Shown here piece after piece: positions 11,393 to 23,900 of a stretch of 64,000 bases of DNA. The translations under genes were made by a program, and so were the position numbers. The notes below the pieces were generated by a model, which made no database searches, was not told where the DNA came from, and saw nothing but the letters and a program-made list of their open reading frames with translations. The DNA comes from Hexactinellida sp. DTS-2022 (taxonomy: Eukaryota > Porifera > Hexactinellida), in contig JAPNXP010000002.1 in the NCBI GenBank assembly GCA_028753945.1, forward strand, positions 13,392,001-13,456,000, read 5' to 3'. Positions within the stretch are counted from its first letter, which is position 1. Each line of letters starts with the position of its first letter.

Positions 11393-14300
11393 TCTAAGTT
11401 AGTTGTTGCAACTGAATCAGTATAAATAATAAATAAATAAAAAGTTTATTATCAACAAATTAAAACGCATGAGGTAAGCAAATAAAGTTAACAACTAGAG
11501 TACATTAGCAAATTATATTTTTAGAAATTATATTGATCACGTGGCAATTTCTGCTAAATAACTGAGAAATAGGATTATGAGTCAAAATGTTGCGGAAAAA
11601 TTAATAATAAGATTAGAACTGGGCCACTAAAGTATAGTCGGCACAGTAAAAAATAATCAAACATTAGGAAGTACATATGTTAAAATTCTTAGAATGCAAT
11701 TAGCAATTGTGCAATTCTATATCGTCTGCTGCCTGAGTGAATTTGCTGAATGATTTGAATCAATTCGTCTGTCGATTTAGCTATTGGCTCAGCTTGAAAA
11801 CAGATGAATAACGGATTAATATGGAGCCTATGGTCCATCGCTAAAATCACCGTTTAAAATTCTAGTAAGTATGACTTAAGACTCTAATAATATGGAATTA
11901 GACCCACATATTTCTTCAATACAAGGCTCTGGCTTGGTGAATATAACTTACACCAAATATTCCTATAATTGCATATAAGTATTACATTTATTATACCCCT
12001 GAGTATGACATAAATAACCAGGAATGCAACTAGCCGGAGCCATTATCAAAATGTCTAGTAGTCATCAGAGCTGTAGTGAGACAGAAAGGTAGACCACTAA
12101 TTAGGCAGCCAGTATTAATTGAATCATAATCAATTAGCGTAGAAAGCATTACTTTAACAGGAACCACATATTTACACTAAAATAAAAAGGGGGGATATTA
12201 TAATATAAAATGCCTCAGGGAAATTTAGCCCACGGGCCACCTCGAACTTGGTTAGCTACCCATACAGACCAAATTACCATAATAATTGGGAGTCTCCTTG
12301 GTAAATACTCTATAACTTCCCCTTTAACTTAGTCCCTCCCTCCTACTATGCGTCCCTGAAAATATGACGTATAATCATTTTTCAGGATAAAAATGATTAT
12401 CAGCTTAATAATTTACAGTCTGATATCATAAGTTAATCCAAGAGTTAAATTCTTGGAATTGACACAACAGCTATTGTCAACATTGAAAGTTTAGTAGCCG
12501 AGTTAAAATATAATCTGTTCATTTCAAAAAATGGACATTAACAATCATTGAGATGCAAATTTCTAGCTAAGCAAGCAATTTAGAATTTCCTGTTAAAATA
12601 TTGAGGACACTTGCATTATGGTGTCACCAAATAACTGACATTAAAATTCATAAAACTGAGTAGACATGGAGGATAAGTTAAAATTAAAATAATTAAGTTA
12701 TCATTGGCACTTTGGCAGTATAATCACTATAATGGCGTACGTTAAATACAAAAATCAAATTCAGGTGGCTCTATTTATCAAGGAAATATAACTCAATTAA
12801 AATGCAATGTAATACAATACTATACGAAAAATTCGTATCATAGACAATATACAGAGAAAATTTTTGAGGAAAGATAACGAATAAACGGTATGTCGTGAAA
12901 GATAAAACAGGTAGTGACAGGTCAATGTGAAAAAATCATTGATTAAATGTTATCGGAAGATTAGAAATAATTTCGACTAGGACTGTACCAAAAGGCGGTC
13001 CGAAGAGCCACAACGTGAAAGTATATACTTTGTGTATACGTTGCATAAATCATCTGATTCGTAAGAAAAGATCGATTCGAGGAATCCAAATACTATTGTA
13101 ATGAATGATGGAAATTATTTCTATTTTTAAGTATTTAATTGGATTTTGCTTGCCAGTGTGAATTAAGTTCGTAAAAGAAGCAGATTTCAATAGTGAACAA
13201 TACGATACAGTTATTTATAGTCTTGCATCGGACAAAGGCCCCAGGTAGTCTATTGGGGAAGTTAAATATTAGAGATAACTTACTCACTAACTAAAAACAC
13301 TGAAGTTTTGAAAACAATAGTCAATAAAAACATTTAAAAATACTAAATAAATTTGTTTATTTGAATTTATGTAATTATATATTATTAAAATTTAAATAGT
13401 ATAATTTAAAATTAGGTTAATTTATCTACTTGTTTACAATGCTATAATACAAATAAGGATGATTAGTGGCTTAAAAATCTGACCATGTTAGGGATGAGTA
13501 GAAATAGTTTACACATGTATACAGTGATTTGTCTCTGAATGCAATTATATTCAATGTAATAATCAAATAAGTACAAAGTACATCACCTAACCTAGTCCAA
13601 ACAATCTGATAAACAGAATTGATGGAAGTTTAAAAATAATTTATGTCCCAAAGTCTGTCAATAACCATAGTTGCATAACTTATATTATGTATTATTTCAT
13701 CATAGAATTATTGGGAGCCAATTTGGTAACTATATACAGTCCACTCCGCTTAATAGAGCCACCGGTTAATAGATTTCTCCGCTTAATGGGATCACAATTT
13801 CACGCGGAATTACATTTTGGCACAAAATATTTTCGATTAATAGATTTATCCGCTTAATTGGGTCAAAGCAACCTAGTCCCGAAGTGACTCTATTAAGCGG
13901 AGTCGACTGTATTTGATTACTATGAATAATTACAATTTTAAGGTCATATTTAAAGGAAGTCTTAAGTAACCATCTATTGTATTTTCTCCTGTTGGTTCTC
14001 TCTTATGATGGAATACTACGAGATATGGCAATGTATTGATGGTAATTAAATTAAAGAAATAAAGTTCAAATATCAACATACACCTTCAGATATTAATTAA
14101 TCATCAAAATCTTTAATTAAAGACCACAAATCCGGGCTAGAAAATCATAATTAGTTACACTTCACTATAAATCTTAATTGACAGTTACACCAAATGATTC
14201 CAATTGTGGATATAAGATTGTGCAAAAAAGTAAATCAATTAGACTAATTTCAGTTGTTACAAAATATAATTGGATAGAGAATGTGTAAATATGTACATGT

Positions 14301-15085
14301 GGACAGATTGTTTAAGAAATTTATAACTTGGTTTGATACAAAGTGAAAATTTAATGAGTTCTGTTGAAAATTTGAATTTGTATGCAAAAAAACACTCCTA
14401 CTTAATAGGTTTACTAGATTAAGACGTTAATAAATACATACGAATATACTAACTTGATAAAACCTGGTGTTGGTTTGTGGAAATAATGCATATATAGAAG
14501 CTTGTTAAATAGAGATAAATCAGCTGACATTCAATGTATTCTCCATTTAACCAGTTGGCTTGAGTTAACAAAAACAACTGATATGCATATTATTCAAGAT
14601 CAAAGATATACAGAAATATTTACATACAATTTCGTGGGTTAATCAAATAACGTAACTCCATGTTAAAACTTGTTAGGCCCCACAATGTAGGAATTAAGCA
14701 GATAATATAACAAAAAGGAATGCAAGGAACAGCAGATAATTAAGAATTAACGTCAACTGAAAAACAGTAATTTACAAATCGATAGATAAGTATATTTGAA
14801 TAATTTATGATTTCAATAAATTTGGGATACAAACATCATAATTACATTATCAGTTGATTGAGTAAGTTTCTTATAGAGAGTGTAGTTATGAGATAACTTC
14901 GTGTATTCATGAACACAATTGTGTATTCGCGAACGCAATGACATGCGGTTTCGCGAGTATGTAATTTATATAATTATGATAATTATCACTATAGATCAAT
15001 ATACCAGGGAATTAAATAGTAATTGGTAATACATTAATTAATAATTATTAATGAATTTCATATACAGTACTATCTACTATGCATA
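11393..15085. other. Gene-free stretch
   Basis: About 3.7 kb without a credible exon on either strand. The only element I can delimit is the MITE at 13737-13909. The rest is AT-rich unique-looking sequence, upstream of the KCTD gene. Confidence 0.6.
13737..13909. mobile_element. TA-flanked palindromic MITE, CTCCGCTTAAT family
   Basis: Left CAGTCCACTCCGCTTAATAG; right ends CTATTAAGCGGAGTCGACTG, with TA on both sides. Same family and almost the same length (173 bp) as 15270-15442, with relatives at 20083, 24792 and 31939. Confidence 0.85.
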
Positions 15086-15269
15086 TGTTACACGCAAATC
15101 GTGAAATTGGCTATTTCATGCATTGGGCAAACAGATTGCTCAATGGTTGTAATGGGCATGTATTGTCCATTTCATGGAACGGACATTAGGTCGCTCATTT
15201 CATGAAATTGTCATCCAAAGTATTGCACACTTCATGAATTGTACAATGCTGTTCTCGTAATACCATGTA

Positions 15270-15442
15270 CAGTCAACTCCGCTTAATTGGGACACCGGTT
15301 AATCAGTTTCATCGCTTAATCGGGTCAAAATTTCACAGGATTTATAGGACAGAATTACAATATTTTCGGTTAATCGGTTTCTCCGCTTAATCGGGTCAAA
15401 ACAACCTGGTCCCGATGTGACCCGATTAAGCGGAGTTGACTG
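15270..15442. mobile_element. TA-flanked palindromic MITE, CTCCGCTTAAT family
   Basis: CAGTCAACTCCGCTTAATTG at the left and CGATTAAGCGGAGTTGACTG at the right, TA-flanked, 173 bp. It is inserted 17 bp inside the left terminal repeat boundary of the Ginger-like element. Confidence 0.88.
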
Positions 15443-15485
15443 TATTTCAAATATAATGAATTTTCAACAACACATATTATATATC

Positions 15486-15715
15486 CAAGGTTTTACAAAT
15501 ATCGATTTTTGGGAAAAATCCCCGATATCGATAAATATCCCGATATTTTTTAAAAAATATCGAAATATCGGGAAAATATCGAGGAAATATTGAAAAATAT
15601 CGAGGAAATAAAGAAAAATATCGGATATTTTCCGATATTTAAAAAAAAAATCGAGATATATTTTTTTGGAATTTCCGATATTATTGAAAGACCGATATAT
15701 CGATGTCAATCCTTG
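15486..15715. repeat. ATATCG-rich element with CAAGG ends
   Basis: A stretch dominated by ATATCG, GATATTT and CGATAT words, bounded by CAAGGTTTTACAAATATCG on the left and ATCGATGTCAATCCTTG on the right. It looks like a non-autonomous DNA element whose interior has expanded a short word. No target-site duplication could be confirmed. Confidence 0.55.
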
Positions 15716-15832
15716 TAAATATATCAATACTTCTAATTAAATATAATGTTGTCCTAATAACAAGTTACTTCGAAAATATTAAATTTTCAATACAATCTAT
15801 AACAGCAATCCTTCCAATTTGATTGGAGCAAA

Positions 15833-16640
15833 GATGAACCACCAAATATTATTGGGCTTGTTTTGGAATTTGAACAGAGAGGTTATCAACTTATCAAGTA
15901 GGAACTAGAACTGCAAAAATAAGAGGCAGACTCACAAGAAATCAAATTGACTTTATTAAATTTACTGGAATTTGAAGATATAACAAATGAAGAATTATTG
16001 ATTCGCGAAATTGTTCGTGTACAGAGTATATGTGCTGGTAAGGGATTTCGTAGATGTCATTACAAGAGCAATTGTTTGACAAAACGTTGCTCATGTTTGA
16101 AGGCAGGGCTAAAATGCAACAGCGGTTGTCAGGGCCGGCGAGAGGGGGGGGGGGTTGCTTAGGGTAAAACCGGGGGGCCCGGGATAACTAGGGGCCCCGG
16201 GTCGGCATGTGAATGTTTCTTTTGGAATTTATAATATTGAGTTTGCAAAAATAGTTAGTCAACCTTACTATTCTAAGCATAGAGAGTGAACTTGCTAGAA
16301 CAATAGATTTCTCGCAAGTAATAGATTATTTTGCATCTATTAAATCACGAAGAGGATTTTGCTAAGCTTGACTCATTGAGAAATCCTATATTTTTTCTAA
16401 CAAAAATTTCATTTTACTTGACCTTTTGTTCTATCTTTACTGAAATTTTCGTCTAATTGGGAATTTGTTTCGAGTTGCAATTTATTTTTGTCTAATGATT
16501 CGGGAATTATAAAAATTCAATCCTGGTCGAAGGATGTGGAGGGGCCCGGCCAGAAATCTTACCAGGGGGCCCATAGTTTCTGTCGCCGGCCCTGGCGGTT
16601 GTCATGGGAAAGAATCATGTGACTATATAGTTAGTCCGAG
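15833..16640 (+). pseudogene. KRBA2-like integrase C-terminus, broken by hAT insertion
   Basis: Conceptual reading gives fragments typical of the end of KRBA2-like proteins: PPNIIGLVLEFE, then GTRTAKIRGRLTRNQ in another frame, then a run ending with the CXC-like cysteine cluster (GFRRCHYKSNCLTKRCSCLK). At least one frameshift and an in-frame stop separate the parts. A hAT element (16130-16594) interrupts the cysteine cluster. Removing it together with one TSD copy gives a continuous cluster (SGC joined to HGKESCDY), so the hAT insertion came after the coding sequence. The reading stops a few codons later. Confidence 0.75.
16130..16594. mobile_element. hAT-type element in integrase pseudogene
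   Basis: Ends CAGGGCCGGCGAGAG and TCGCCGGCCCTG. Exact 8-bp duplication GCGGTTGT at 16122-16129 and 16595-16602. Subterminal G/C-rich blocks (GGGGGGCCCGGG-like) face each other. 465 bp, non-coding. Confidence 0.93.
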
Positions 16641-17199
16641 TTGAAAATAGCTAGACAACATTGTTGTGTTATTTAGAATAAGATATGGCTACCAGATTTA
16701 ATGTCTATTTAATTTCCTACTAATCGTTAGATAAACAGCATTGCACATTTCATGAAGTGTGCAATACTTTGGATAACAATTTTCATGAAATGAACGACCT
16801 AATGTCCATTCCATAAAATGGATAATACAAATGCCCATTACAACCATTGAGCAATTTGTTTGCTCTTTGCATGAAATAGTCAATTTCACGATTTGCATGT
16901 AACATATATACGTACATACGTACTTGCCAATTGTCCAGTTATTAATGAGAAACTCTCGTTATCTTATATACGTACATTGAAAGATAGAATTAAAGATATT
17001 TGAAAATAAAAACGTGGGATTATGATCCTAATTCAAGATTAAAGATGATTTTTGTAATCATTAATCATGATTAATAACTACATATTCGCACATAGATACA
17101 GTGATATATGGTAGAAAAGATTACATAAAAATTATTAAGTGACAGCAGTTAGTTAGCTAATAGAAGCTATAAACGAACAATATTACTGTTAATAAGTGA

Positions 17200-19821
17200 T
17201 CATGATATAGTGTATTCTTCTCCAGGTTCTCTCCCCCTAACACTATAAGGCAGCGTAGAATATATGTTAGTATAAACCTCACTCAAATCTGGTTCTGGAC
17301 TAGCTAATGCAAATTCAACAGCGTCATCTACTACACCCTTAATCTTAGTCTCGATTTCCATTAATTCATCGTCCGTTGCTAGATTACTATTGAGAATAGA
17401 CTCTCTAACCATCTTTATACAGTCTATCTCTCGTACCTAAAAATAGAAGCATAGTCCATCGATTTATAAATATAAATGCTCAAAGTCATTCTCTACATTA
17501 TCCCGTACGCAGTGATCTCGATTGTATCAGCTAATTACAGGTGTTCGATCCGCGATGCGGCGCACACTTGCACTGGGACTTTCCTATCTCGCTTATTTAT
17601 ATAAACAACAAGACAAGACAAACGAGATCAGTTTATTTATAATACTCCCGTTATAACCAAGTCGGATATAACGAAATACCCGCCTTTAACGAAATTGAGA
17701 TTTTCCCCCAGAGCAGTAAATGCATTAATTATTAACCGCCTATAACAAATATCCGGCTATAACGAAGGAATTAACAGGTCCCAAGCACTTCATTATAACG
17801 AGAGTTCTCTGTATTTGAAAAATACTGAATTAGCTTGTCTATTAACTATTAATATATGAATACTTTATAGTTGTGAATAAATAAAAACATTCCAATGCCA
17901 ATGCCGGAGATATACATATTATATGCTATTCCCAGTAGAAATTATATGAAGTTAATAACAAGACTTTACCTTCTTAACCTCGTCTCTGCTCCTGTAGCTA
18001 GTACCGGGATCACTCATGCTATGCCCTCTATACCGATACGTGGCTAATTCCATTACAACAGGTCCGTTGCCAGCTCGGATATACTCCGCTGCCCATTTGG
18101 TAGCTTCGCGAACTGAGAGCACATCGAGGCCGTCTATCCTTATTCCGGGGATCGTATCTCCGCGCGTGTAGAAATCTGTGTTGGCCGAAGCCCGCTCAAC
18201 CGAAGTCCCCATTCCGTATTTGTTGTTCTCGCACACAAACAGACAGGGCAGTTTCCACAGAGACGCCATGTTCATCGCTTCGAACAGCTGGCCCTGGTTG
18301 GCGGCTCCGTCTCCGTAGAGAGTAACGCAAATGCGATCTTCCTCTGGAGCAGGAAGCGTAATGGAATTATTATACGGATTTTAATAGAAATAGTCTAGTT
18401 CGGCATACCACTCGACCATCGACATTGTTAGGATAATTATGCAGGTATTTATTAATGGTTTGCAGTTTAATTAATACTTACATGGATTGGTCAGTTAACT
18501 AACTACAGTAGAACCTCGTTAGTAAGAATACAGTACGTAAATACGAAATTCCTATTGATACGAACACTATTTCAGTTCAAAGCCTTTTCAATACAAATGA
18601 TTTTGATTAATACGAATTCAGGATAAGACGAACGCATTTTTACGGTCCCCTAGTGTTCGTACTAACGAGCTTATACTGTAGTATCATGGCCGTGTGTATA
18701 CAAAAGAGTTGGTACTTACTGTTGTACATGTGAGCAAAGGCAATACCAGCTCCCAATGGAATCTGTGCTCCTACAATTCCATTCCCACCGTAGAAATTCC
18801 GAGTGTACATATGCATTGATCCGCCCTTGCCTCTCGAACAACCAGTCGCTTTACCACACAACTCTGCTATTATTTCCCTTACGGAGATACCTCGCGTGTA
18901 AGACCAGCCGTGAGCACGATACGCGGTTATAACACTGTCGTTTCGTCTGATGCCACTCTCCATACCCACGCTGCAGGCTTCCTGTCCGGAAGTCAGGTGA
19001 CAGAAACCGCGAATTTTCCGTTCCATGTACATTGCTGCGCATCTGGAAAGGAGCGTATAAATACAGAAATGTAAAGATATTACAGAAGAACCTCGTTAGA
19101 ACGAACACCATTTCTGACCCTTCAAAGCCTTTTCAATATAAATGACACCGGTTAAATTACGAATTCCGGAAAGACTATCACATCTTAAGGGTCTCCTAGT
19201 GTTCATACTAACGAAGTTCTACTGCATTGTAATTACTTAAATATCGGACAATAGCCATTCTAATGTAATTATCAGCGTGGAAATGTCATTTTTATATCAT
19301 CAAAATCACCTTCACCAAGCTAGAGTTAATATCGAAAAGGTGTTGCCCATAGTATATCGGATTAATGCGAATTTCCGGATAATACAAAAAAATTCGACGG
19401 TATTCGTATTAATTAACGAGAGAGTTTGCCTTTAGGAAACAAATTTGTTGGAAGATGTAAATAAGTATAAGATAACACAATTGGCCTGTATAGACTATAG
19501 AGTGTACCTCTCCTCCATTATCCTTATGGTTAGCATGTCGTCGTAAATCTGAAGGAATTCCGCTCTCGATATAGTGACGTCAGAAGCTGGCCCCTTCTCA
19601 AACCTGTACAACTCACATGGCGGAGTTGTGAAGTTAATAACTTCGCTGCCACTGTATCCACCTGAGTGTGGGTGTTGTTCCAAACTGGAGTGAATCTGTG
19701 ATTGCATACAAGATGTATGCATTTGCTTTGCAGGGAATATAAGGGGGATGGCTGGTATAGTTGTGTATGGCTTGGAGAGTATTGGAATGGAGCGGAGTAG
19801 AAAACGAGTTAGGACTGACAT
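17200..19821 (-). CDS. PDHA1: Pyruvate dehydrogenase E1 alpha, mitochondrial, four exons, 415 aa
   Basis: Exons (transcript order) 19821-19508, 19042-18720, 18343-17970 and 17436-17200 join in phase (314 + 323 + 374 + 237 nt). The start is the ATG at 19821, which opens an Arg/Ser-rich presequence ([15 protein letters not shown]) fitting mitochondrial import. The protein carries the E1 alpha core: [47 protein letters not shown]. The thiamine-diphosphate/Mg motif runs from GDGAANQG to [12 protein letters not shown]. The regulatory serine loop [20 protein letters not shown], target of PDK kinases, is intact. With E1 beta it decarboxylates pyruvate in the matrix. Human PDHA1 is 390 aa in 11 exons, so introns have been lost. 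Each of the three introns holds a MITE. Exons are clearly GC-richer than introns. Confidence 0.95.
17645..17811. mobile_element. TA-flanked MITE in PDHA intron 3
   Basis: Left CTCCCGTTATAACCAAG; right CATTATAACGAGAGTTCTCTG, TA-flanked. The interior repeats 'cta-taacgaa' words. A family distinct from the CTCCGCTTAAT group but with the same design. Confidence 0.6.
18506..18678. mobile_element. TA-flanked MITE, CAGTAGAACCTCGTTAG family, PDHA intron 2
   Basis: CAGTAGAACCTCGTTAGTAA at the left, TACTAACGAGCTTATACTG at the right, TA on both sides. The interior has the family motif ACGGTCCCCTAGTGTTCGTA. It fills nearly half of a 376-bp intron. Confidence 0.82.
19083..19224. mobile_element. TA-flanked MITE, CAGTAGAACCTCGTTAG family, PDHA intron 1
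   Basis: CAGAAGAACCTCGTTAGAAC at the left; TACTAACGAAGTTCTACTG at the right. Same family as 18506-18678. A degenerate GGCCAACACC-family repeat follows at about 19235-19365 in the same intron. Confidence 0.75.
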
Positions 19822-20082
19822 CCTAAACTGTAATACAAATTTCAATTGTATAAAATAAACTCAGTAAATTAAGCAATTTATAATTGTTAAGCAAAGCTTA
19901 AATATATTTATATACTGACCACTAATGAATCTGGAGTTTGGGTTTTACATAAATACTGTAAGACTCGAGGGGATAAAAGAAAGGTGTAGATGACATAAAT
20001 TATTTTGAGTTTTTCATATTCAATCCACAGAAAGATTCCATAATGTAACCATTGCAGAAATAATGTAACCATTGCAGAAATT

Positions 20083-20223
20083 TCCGCTTAATCGGGTCAA
20101 AAGTTCACAGGATTTATAGGACAGAATTACAGTTTACTTACAATTTTCGGTTAATCGGTTTCTCCGCTTAATCGGGTCAAAACAACCTGGTCCCGAGGTG
20201 GCTCTTTTAAGCGGAGTTGACTG
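20083..20223. mobile_element. CTCCGCTTAAT-family MITE, left end lost
   Basis: The right half is typical, ending TTTTAAGCGGAGTTGACTG before TA. The left terminus is replaced by a short direct duplication (AATAATGTAACCATTGCAG twice in tandem), so the element was truncated or rearranged. Confidence 0.7.
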
Positions 20224-20239
20224 TAATACTTACTATACT

Positions 20240-20323
20240 ATATCGGCCAACATCTTTTCAAATGTAAGTTTCAGGCTCATAAAAACCGGGTTTATACGTA
20301 TATTGAAAATGTGTTGGCCAAAA
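20240..20323. repeat. GGCCAACACC-family MITE
   Basis: TATATCGGCCAACATCTTTT at the left and TTGAAAATGTGTTGGCCAAA at the right. A more diverged copy lies at about 20469-20575. Both are in the spacer between PDHA and the ankyrin gene. Confidence 0.6.
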
Positions 20324-20918
20324 TTAAGTAAATTATATCTATTAAATACGCTAAACATTTTAGAGCTAATTTAGTGTTTGAGGCAAAATAAACTATTATT
20401 AGTATAAAATAAGACTTGCTATAATTCATATTCTCGTGTAAATTTTATATTTAATGGACTTACTAATATACCGGCCGACACTTCAATTAAAAACCCGGAT
20501 CTCAAAGATTAATTTTTGATGTTAAAAATGGCCTTGTCTGTGCCTGAAAATAACACTATAAAAAGTGTTTGCTGATATACAATTAAATCCTAGAAATAAA
20601 AAAATAGTAATTGGCAATACTGTATTTGCGAAACGTGTTTCGTTGATAAACGAATTTAAACTCAATAAAATAAACAGTTTCTCACTAAAAACAAATAAAT
20701 TTGAGATTAAACTAAGTATACTTATATTGGCACAAACACAGATATAATAAATACAATTCTTGAGTGAAAGCTATTAGAGAATACTATCCGTAAGGCTCAA
20801 TGCTAATTATGCAATAGATCACCAAATAATGTTGATAAAATCTATTAACACTTTATCCGAGTAAAAAGCTAGATGATGCTGGAAATACAAAGGTCGAGAA
20901 GTCAGTTTCGTAGAGTAA

Positions 20919-23900
20919 TTACAAAGTGGATTCCTCGTTTTTCGTTGAGTTTTCAGGACAAAGTAATGCTTTAAGAATCAATTGGAGACATTTAACTGTA
21001 TCATTAGTAGATGCACAACAAAGAGCTGGCGAATGCTCGTTTTGGTCAACCGCATTAACATTAGCACCTAAACATATCAATTCTTGTACAATGGTCACCA
21101 AACCATTTTTCGCGGCAATGTGCAGTGGTGTCTGTTGCTCGTTATTACACATAGAAATCGCGTTTTCCCCAGCCTTTTTAAGCAGCAAAAGAGCACACTC
21201 GCCATTAACCTCAAAACATGCTATATGTAAAGCAGTATTGCCAAATAAATCTGTTTCAAACAGACTAGGCCCCTCGATGCCTGTGTTTGCCAAAAGAATT
21301 TTAATTATATTTGAATGTCCGGCCTTGGCTGCCATCATCAAAGGTGTCATATTATTCACATCTTGACAGTTGACAGCCACGTCTCTGGTTAGAAGTAACT
21401 GTAGGGAATCAGGTGAGTTGTAAAAAGCCGCGACATGCATGGGAGTACGGCCTTTGCGATCCTTCGCATTGATAATATCATTGTCAAACGAATCGAATAG
21501 AATATCACAACACGGCTCATGATCATTAGCTACAGCACAGTGTAATGGGGAAAATGGATTTCCTTTCCATTCAGGATCGTCACTAGACAAACTTGGGATT
21601 TCTAACAGGCACTCAACGCACTTATGATGCCCCTTATAAGCTGCCCAATGTAGAGCAGTGAAATCGTTTCTATCTTGAGTCGCGTGTGCACACCCACGTA
21701 CCCTCAGTAAGGTGTTGAGAAGCGCGACATGACCGCAAGCAGCCGCGAAATGCATAGCAGTCTTGCCCTGGTTATCGCGAATGTTGACATCAGCTCTGTG
21801 CTGTAGCAGTGTATCCACACATTCCTCGTACCCATAAGCGGAACCACGGTGCAGGGCAGTACGGCGCTGTTTGTCCCTGGCGTCTATGTTAGTGGTGTTC
21901 GCAAGCAAGAGCTGCACACAGTCAGAATGCCCGTTTGAGACAGCCAGCATCAAAGGAGTTCTCCCCGCGGAATCTCGCACGTCGGCTTGCTGTGGGTCGG
22001 TCAGATGGTCGAGGATGACTCTGAGACAAGCCGTGTGTCCGTTCATAGCAGCGGCGTGCAGGGCGGTGCGTTGGGAAACCGAATCTGCGCTAAGCAACGA
22101 CTCGTCGTAATGCAAATGCTGCGGGCTGTCAGTCGAGATTATGTTAGCAGACATTTGAGAAATGAGCACCTCGAGAACTTCGGTGTGGCCTTGAAAAGCC
22201 GCGAGATCGAGTGCGGTTCTGCCCTGAGCATCCTTTGCGTCTAAGGTATGCAGATGATGCGCCAAAATATCGACTATAGCACAGTGGCCGTGGAAAGAAG
22301 CTAAGTGCAACGGAGTAGTTCGAGGCATTCCACTTCCCCGACTCAGTAACTCGGAAGCGGCCGAGTCCAGCAACATCTGGAGAACGAGTTTCCGACCGAA
22401 GCGAGCTGCGTAATGCGCGGGATTGAAAGACTCTGCGTCTTTCTTGGTAGCTCTCGCTTGTTTCTTGATTAAGTGGCTGACACAGCGACCGTCCTCATCG
22501 GCCGTAGACGCGTAGTGCAAAGGCGAACGCCCAAACTTGTCAGAGACATTCACAATCGCTTCATTCGCAACAAGCTCAGTTATGCAACTAAGTTTCGCAT
22601 GTCCAGAAGCATAATGCAGAGGTGTACGTAGACAACTGTCCTTGCCATTGATCTCTACACCATGTTCTATGATCATTTTAAGACAGTCGATAGAACCACC
22701 GCATGCAGCAGCGTGTAACACAGATCGCTTTTCATCGTCGAAAGCTTGACATACTTTATCCTCAGACATTTGTTCCAACAGAAGACGTACGCACTCCACG
22801 TGTGAGTAGAGACAAGCCACGTGCAGCGGTAGCATCCCAGTCGCCCCTTTACAGTATACATTTGCGCCATGCTCAATCAGGATATTCAATACAATCGGTA
22901 GCCCATTTCTCGCAGCTAAGTGAATGGGGAAATTTCCTTCATTGTCGGACACATTAATCTCAGCACCGTGATTCATTAGGCACTGTACACGTGTAGGAGG
23001 TCCCTTTGTACAGGCTAAATGCAATGGAGTTCTACCGTCCTTTGATTTATCATTGAGAGGCGCATTCGCATTCACCATCAGCTCGAGACCATCAGACTGC
23101 ACACGGCAGAAAGCAGACAGATGCAATGGGGAGTGCCCCTTGGAATTAGTCAGATTCAAGTTAGAAGATTTCTCAATGAGCACAGCTATTATTTCATCCT
23201 GTCCACTCTGGCAAGCCACGTGCAGCGCGGTGGCGCCGTTAACAGTGACGATGTTAACGTCAGCTGACAGCTCCAGGAGGGTGACCACCGCGTCTAGCTC
23301 TCCCGAGGCCGATGCGCAGTGCAGCGGCGTGTAACCCAGTTTGTCTCTGCAGTTCGCGTCAGCTCCCTTCTCGATAAGCTCGGTGATCACACACACGTGT
23401 CCCGCGAACGCCGCCCAATGCAAACTCGTGCGATGCCGCTTGTCATTCGCGGAAATATTCGCGCCATGACGTAGCAACAAATCTGTCATTTCAATATGTC
23501 CGTTGTAAGCAGCGTGGTGGAGACACGTTTTCCCAGTTCTATCCGCGATATTTAGATGAAGCAGAGCTGGGATAATAGCCTCAGCGCATCCCACGTGGTT
23601 GTTATTAGCCGCGATGTGCAGTGGTGTCATCCAGTTCTTGTCTCGAGCCGTTATCTAGAAATTGTATTTGTAATATACTCGTATTTCAGTTGATGGAAGC
23701 AAATAAACATGCATTCAAATTATTATGGAATCTGGTGGGCAACTCATCAATAATATTACGTACCAACAGATTAAACATCAAATTAGGTCCTTACGTGATT
23801 AAGGCCAATTAAATTATGAATATATTTGGGTGATAAGTAAAAAATAGTGATACTACGAACAAAAAAGAAAAATCTAATTATAAATAAATTCTTAAACAGC

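Larger units (their letters stand above)
15086..16904 (+). mobile_element. Ginger-like DNA transposon, decayed, about 1.8 kb
   Basis: Terminal inverted repeats of about 170 bp (15086-15253 and 16734-16904) begin TGTTAC and end GTAACA, matching the TGTNR termini of Ginger elements. Flanking tetramers are CATA and TATA, a possible 4-bp duplication with one change. Between the repeats lies a pseudogene for the C-terminal part of a KRBA2-like integrase, in line with Ginger transposases being integrase-like. Three later insertions sit inside: a CTCCGCTTAAT MITE (15270-15442), an ATATCG-rich element (about 15486-15715) and a hAT element (16130-16594). Only the end of the transposase remains, so the element is dead. 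Confidence 0.65.

Noticed and set aside
15464..15727. 87-codon frame rich in Ile, Phe and Tyr
   Set aside because: It is a translation of the ATATCG-rich repeat.
20926..21366. 146-codon plus-strand frame opposite the ankyrin gene
   Set aside because: It mirrors the repeat periodicity of the ankyrin exon, has no domain, and lies wholly inside a well-supported gene.
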